Assembly (NCBI RefSeq): GCF_030272615.1
Contig: NC_081405.1
Location: 604,982,177-605,042,176, forward strand
Length of the DNA: 60,000 bases
Reading direction: 5' to 3'
From: Cryptomeria japonica
Taxonomy: Eukaryota > Streptophyta > Pinopsida > Cupressales > Cupressaceae
Shown here: positions 57,781 through 60,000 of the stretch, one piece after another
Layout of the letters: every line of letters starts with the position of its first letter
Position numbering within the stretch: position 1 is the stretch's first letter
Made by a program: the position numbers and the translations under genes
The notes under the pieces: generated by a model
What the model saw: the letters and a program-made list of their open reading frames with translations, nothing else
Told to the model about the DNA's origin: nothing
Databases searched by the model: none

Positions 57781-58965
57781 AAGATAGGATTGAATTAATT
57801 TCATTCATTGTGTGCACAGACCAACGTCATGAGCACATCCAAGTGGGAAGGTTTGTGATAGGCATGCTCATGTCGTTCCTCCCAAAGAACCAGAACGTCG
57901 AGAGCCATACCCTACCGACGCAATCTCTCAAGTGTCTGGAGTCCAAAAAATTGTCAAACTTTAACAGACTGTTTCTCCCAATCCAGGACACATATATTCA
58001 TTCCATTTGAACTTGTAGGGGCATGTGAGTCTCGTCTACAATGGCTTATCTTGGTTTCTGATGACTCGGAGCAATTTTCAATTGGTAGCATTTTTTCGCC
58101 TACTACAAAACCATCAGTTGCATGCAATGCAAGATAGGCTAGAATTGATTATGTTCATCATGTGCACAAACCAACATTATCTAGGAATTCTCCTGTCGTA
58201 CCTCCCAAAGCACTGAAACGTTGAGATTCATACCCTACCAGCACGATCTCTCAAGTGCCCTGAGTCCAAAAAGTTATCAAACTTTGACGAAATATTTCTC
58301 GCAAACCAGAATGCATATGATCAGTTTGTTTGAACCTATAAATTCATGTGAGGCTCCTCTACAATGACCTATCTTGGTTTTTGACGACTCGGAGCCATTT
58401 TCAAATGGTAGCATTTTTTCACTTGCTACAAAAATCGTCAATGACATGCAATGCAAAGTTGCAAGACAGGCTAGATTTGATTTCGTTCATCGTGAGCACA
58501 AATCACCATCATGAGTGCATTTGAGTGGGTAGGTTTACACTAGGCATGCTCTTGTTGTGCCTCCCAATGCATTGGAACGTCGAGACCCATACCCTACTGG
58601 CACGATCTCTTAAGTGCCTTGAGTCCAAAAAATCATCAAACTTTGACGGACAATTTCTTGAAATCTAGGATGCATATGATCGATCTGTTTGAACCTATAG
58701 GGTCATGCAAGGATCTTCTACAATGACCTATCTTGGTTTCTGATGACTTGGAGCCATTTTTAAATGGTAGCATTTTTTCACCTACTGCAAAAACCGTCAG
58801 TGACATGCAATGCAAAGTTGCAAGATAGGCTAGATTTGATCTCGTTCATCAGGGCCACAAACCAACATCATGAGTGCGTTTGGGTGGGCATTTTTATGCT
58901 AGGAATTCTTCATTTGTGCATCCCAATGCATCAGAACATCGAGAGCCATACCCTACTGGTCGGCG
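57779..58965. repeat. About 350-bp tandem repeat, four copies (last partial)
   Basis: GCAAGATAGG-type unit starts lie at 57779, 58130, 58461 and 58820 (offsets 351, 331 and 359). Each unit has CATACCCTAC, CACGATCTCTCAAGTGCC, GAGTCCAAAAA, GACCTATCTTGGTTT and GGTAGCATTTTTTC. The last stops near CCCTACTGGTCGG at about 58962. No conserved long frame is shared by all units, so it looks like a satellite or a tandemly repeated transposon interior rather than a gene family. Confidence 0.85.
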
Positions 58966-59401
58966 CGATGTAGAAGTTGCTTGACAACTTTTTTGACAAT
59001 AATGACAATTTTTGCTCAAATTGTATCTAGACTCAATCTATGACTCCCATGACCCAATAATGACAAATAATTCTCCATAATTATACAAGAACCAAGAATT
59101 CTCATGACTGACCTTATCAAGAATGGTCATGATTGCCCTTTTCACATCACATAAACTCAAAACATAGTCACAAAAAATAGTCACAAAAAATAGTCACAAA
59201 AAATAGTCATAAAACATTGTCACATATTATTCAAAACTTTGCCTCTAAATATGGACAAATCAACTCTTGGCTATTTAAATATACAAAAAAAATGGTACAA
59301 ATCATCTCCTGGGCTTTTATACAAAATTTGACATTTAAATATGTGTGATTCAGCTCATCGCCATTTTAATATTAAAAAATTGGCATCTAAATATGATAGT
59401 T
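58966..59401. other. AT-rich sequence with a 14-bp tandem repeat
   Basis: No gene seen. AGTCACAAAAAAT is repeated three times in tandem near 59166-59210. Confidence 0.6.
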
Positions 59402-60000
59402 CTGATACTTAATATAAGTACAGATCTAATAGCCAACAAGATGAGAGGGGGGGGGTGAATCATACAAACTTAATCATTAATGAAAACATCAGATTCAACC
59501 TCGGTAATTTATATCAGTCATAGAATAAAACTGTCAAACATGCAAACTCAAAAGCATATGAACAATATAAACCTCATAACCCTAGATTTAACGTGGAAAC
59601 CCAAATAGGGAAAAACCACTGTGGGATTTCGGACCCACTAATAAATATACTCTTATAGAGTATGCTTGGTTAAAAGCCAATATTGTTAAAGATTACAAAA
59701 CACATTGCTAGATGTGACCCGGTTAAGGGATTTTCCTCAGATCTGTTAGGATCTTCACTTTGTTAGAAGTGACCTTGTCAAAGGATTTCAAACACTCATT
59801 TAGAATGTCACCTTGTTAGAGGATTTACTTATAAGACTGTTAAGTCCACTCGGTTAAGAGATTTCCTGTTACTTTCACAAGCTAACAGTAATACAATCTA
59901 TCTGCAACTTTACATCTAAAATGCTAAAGTAGATTCTTATTTGTTCAATCACAATCTAGACATAGAACTAATCTTGTCTATCTGTTGGGCATCAATACTC
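59402..60000 (-). repeat. Copia-type LTR, cut by the window end
   Basis: Starts near TGATACTTAATATAAG, then GAGAGGGGGGGGGTGAATCA (about 59443-59461), GTGGAAACCCAAATAGGG with AAAAACC (about 59593-59617) and CCGGTTAAGGGATTTT (about 59719). These modules occur in the same order as at 208-1687, so the two belong to one LTR family. Confidence 0.65.

Noticed and set aside
57603-58010. 135-codon open frame
   Set aside because: It spans GTTGTCAAA repeats and the first 350-bp repeat unit; the frame is not conserved in the other units.
1-60000. CRISPR arrays, rRNA, tRNA genes or bacterial-type operons
   Set aside because: No repeat-spacer pattern, no conserved rRNA or tRNA gene sequence (only short tRNA-complementary PBS sites), and the gene structure is eukaryotic with introns.

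Overview
The window looks like intergenic DNA from a large, repeat-dense plant nuclear genome, probably a gymnosperm. The evidence is AT-rich sequence, nested Ty1/copia LTR retrotransposons primed by initiator tRNA-Met, a CACTA (En/Spm) transposon with plant Tnp2 domains, and a captured PPR gene fragment. The gymnosperm assignment is a low-confidence inference from the style of the LTRs and the PPR fragment. I see no intact host gene, rRNA, tRNA or CRISPR array. Almost every coding region is a transposon gene broken by stops or frameshifts.

Layout. 0.2-2.1 kb: degraded LTR plus a duplicated PPT region. 2622-9325 (minus): complete non-autonomous LTR element A (TSD GTATT) with two ORFs and no pol. 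10512-29465: an 18.95-kb CACTA transposon bounded by matching TIRs and a TCT target duplication. It carries tnp2 (minus, about 21.4-25.7 kb), a second multi-exon gene that joins a SET-type methyltransferase domain to a plant En/Spm Transposase_24-like domain (minus, about 16.9-20.9 kb), a roughly 100-bp-arm palindrome near one end and a PPR fragment near the other. The CACTA itself sits inside an older copia LTR.

29.9-34.5 kb: a solo LTR split by a 4.18-kb relative of its own family in opposite orientation (element B, TSD GTTAC), which codes only for Gag-protease plus an acidic extension. 36.1-46.7 kb: a decayed copia element E (plus), interrupted inside integrase by element D (38495-45134, TSD CATAC), a second copy of the element A family, and by a candidate 226-bp MITE. 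47-50.3 kb: an unrecognised multi-exon gene. 49.3-57.0 kb: copia element C (minus) in an unusual arrangement in which a host-like 365-bp segment occurs both outside and inside the LTR pair. 57-59.4 kb: satellite-like direct repeats. 59.4 kb to the end: the start of another LTR.

How the parts relate. Elements A and D lack reverse transcriptase and integrase, but they share LTR modules, the PBS type and clustered polypurine boxes with copia element C. A C-like element could therefore have mobilised them in trans (inference). In the CACTA element, tnp2 supplies the transposase and the adjacent gene occupies the place of the tnpA-like accessory protein. The SET domain in that accessory gene is the most unusual observation in the window.
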